The notes under the pieces: model-generated
What the model was told of the DNA's origin: nothing
The model's database searches: none
The model's input: only the letters and a program-made list of their open reading frames with translations
In this document: positions 62,812 to 64,000 of the stretch, in pieces
Layout: each line of letters begins with the position of its first letter
Numbering within the stretch: position 1 is the first letter of the stretch
Assembly: GCF_000234665.1 (NCBI RefSeq)
Contig: NC_018322.1
Span: forward strand, 562,206-626,205
DNA length: 64,000 nucleotides
Direction: 5' to 3'
Source of the DNA: Leishmania mexicana MHOM/GT/2001/U1103
Lineage: Eukaryota; Euglenozoa; Kinetoplastea; Trypanosomatida; Trypanosomatidae
Position numbers and translations under genes: made by a program

Positions 62812-63173
62812 TGCCGTATTGTGGGACGCTGCGGCTTGAAGAGGCTGAGGGAAAAACATGGCACGCCGGCCGAGTGCAGGGTCTGGGAGGGCCCTGACCT
62901 GCGGCTGGCCGACTCCCTCTCTGGCCTCATCTGGCATGTACCTGCACCACTGTCTCTGCCCTCGGTGAGGGCGCTGAAGGCGGCCCCGCTTTGGGTCAAG
63001 GCGTGCAGCGTAGCCGAGTGTGTCTAGCGGCGGCCGCGTGGCACGTATCCGGAGAAGGGACGATGAAGAACAAGACGAGCCCGCTAGGCGCATGGCCCCA
63101 TTCGGCGTCAGGACGGCTCCTTTCTGATCGACCAGGGTTTCGCCGTAGTGTGACAGCGGCAGGTGAGGTGTGG
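62812..63173. mobile_element. Degenerate SIDER-like retroposon segment, copy B
   Basis: Diverged direct repeat of 27436-27818 (same orientation). Conserved blocks include GAAAAACATGG, GCAGGGTCTGGGAGGGCCC and the following TGACCTGCGGCTGGCCG, AAGACGAGCCCGCTA, and CGACCAGGGTTTCGCCG. It follows the RT relic after about 125 bases, so both may come from one degenerate element or nested insertions. Confidence 0.6.
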
Positions 63174-64000
63174 TCGTGCATGCGTGTATATCTGCTGACA
63201 TGTACATGGGTGGAGTGTGAAGGCGTGGGTGGAAAAGAGAGCTTGGATGTGAGGGGCGAGTGGGGTGATTAGCGAACAACGGAAGGAGGATGGGTGGTGT
63301 GTGTGTGTGTGTGTCGCGTTCACTCTCTTCCTTCTGCACGAGTTTACGTAGCCTTTCTACCTTGACCGTCCGCACCAGTGCACCCCTTGGTTGGGGTGGT
63401 GGTGGTGGTACTTACTTCCGCCGTTCTTTGTTCCCGCGTTGCCTTGTGCTCTCTGGAGCCTTGACTCCTGAGGTTCTTGCGTTGGCTTCGCTCGGTTCTC
63501 CTCGACTAGGAAGGCGGAGGCGGGGATGAGCGGCTCTCCGCCGAATCGGGGCAGCGTATCGGCAGGCGAAAAAGAAGAAAGCGGCGAAGGACACCGCGAA
63601 AGGGCAATAGAGGCGCCGTGTTTGTGGTGCAGAAGCGAGGACCCGGTTCACCCGGGCACGCTTGCGCCTCCCTACCTGGAGGCGTGGCACTGCGTATCGT
63701 GCATCCTCGGATGGCATGATGGAGCACGAATTACTCAGTCGAAGCGATCAGGGTGGGGTGCACGACCTACTCCACGATTGCTTCCTGATGTGTTCTGACG
63801 AGTGAGACGCAACACACGTGCTCTGCCTGTGTTGGCTTCCCAGACACACTTTGATGGGGACTGTGCTACGGCATCACAGATGTTGCTGCAGCCTGCCGCC
63901 TTATCCTGTAACGAGTTGCTGGATCTTGCTCTGATCTTCTTTGCCTTCCCACCTGCGTGGTGTATCCTGTCTCTCCTTCTTTGTACGGCGTGCTGCTTTT

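Larger units (their letters stand above)
61857..64000 (+). other. Terminal spacer with retroposon relics
   Basis: No intact gene is seen. It contains an RT relic (62262-62686), the SIDER-like segment (62812-63173) and, from 63250 to the end, mixed sequence with no recognised feature. Confidence 0.5.

Noticed and set aside
1..64000. CRISPR arrays, bacterial operons, prophage or bacterial insertion sequences
   Set aside because: No spaced identical repeats, Shine-Dalgarno pattern or transposase was seen; all features are eukaryotic trypanosomatid.
1..64000. tRNA, rRNA or snoRNA genes
   Set aside because: Reading for tRNA B-box-like sequence and rRNA-like blocks gave nothing convincing. snoRNAs cannot be excluded by eye; a tRNAscan/Infernal run would decide.

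Overview
The window looks like a nuclear chromosome segment of a Leishmania-type trypanosomatid. The evidence is long intronless reading frames with G/C-rich third positions, every supported gene on the + strand (one polycistronic unit), long spacers full of (TG/CA)n, (TA)n and C/T-rich tracts suited to trans-splicing, and degenerate retroposons of the SIDER/DIRE type. The species is not decided from sequence; the gene content and order recall Leishmania chromosome 18 (memory-based inference).

Layout. 0-15 kb: the 3' part of a coiled-coil protein gene, an HSP110-type chaperone, the pyruvate dehydrogenase E1 alpha subunit, an orphan single-pass membrane protein, and ribosomal protein eL34. 15-24 kb: a 994-residue low-complexity orphan and a Pumilio/PUF RNA-binding protein with an intact eight-repeat code. 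23.3-34.05 kb: an unusually long stretch (10.7 kb) with no gene I can support, holding a GC-rich retroposon-like island, a perfect 14-bp hairpin and a G-quadruplex-type run. 34-40 kb: a large J-domain protein and an NCS-like EF-hand calcium sensor, with a SIDER-like repeat between them. 40-46.6 kb: spacer with two 100-N gaps; the first is flanked by an identical 347-bp sequence on both sides, so it is almost certainly an artefact. 46.7-58 kb: a 2020-residue nucleotidyltransferase of the plant-like PAP/OAS1-SBD type, an inverted near-identical copy of the SIDER-like repeat, and a WD-repeat protein that I identify as the IFT-dynein (dynein-2) intermediate chain WDR60/DYNC2I1. 58-62 kb: a TraB/GumN-like probable mitochondrial membrane protein and a short NDUFS1-type complex I iron-sulfur protein. 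62-64 kb: a reverse-transcriptase relic of an ingi/L1Tc-type element, then a degenerate repeat matching one at 27.4-27.8 kb.

The genes do not form a pathway-specific operon. Shared themes are mitochondrial energy metabolism (PDH E1 alpha, complex I 75-kDa homologue, perhaps the TraB-like protein), protein folding (HSP110, J protein), RNA control (PUF, nucleotidyltransferase), translation (eL34) and flagellum assembly (WDR60). In this lineage regulation is expected to be mainly post-transcriptional, through the spacers and their retroposon copies. The most notable items are the false assembly gap, the inverted SIDER-like pair bracketing 15 kb, the WDR60 and plant-like nucleotidyltransferase assignments, the RT relic, and the loss of zinc-ligand cysteines in eL34.
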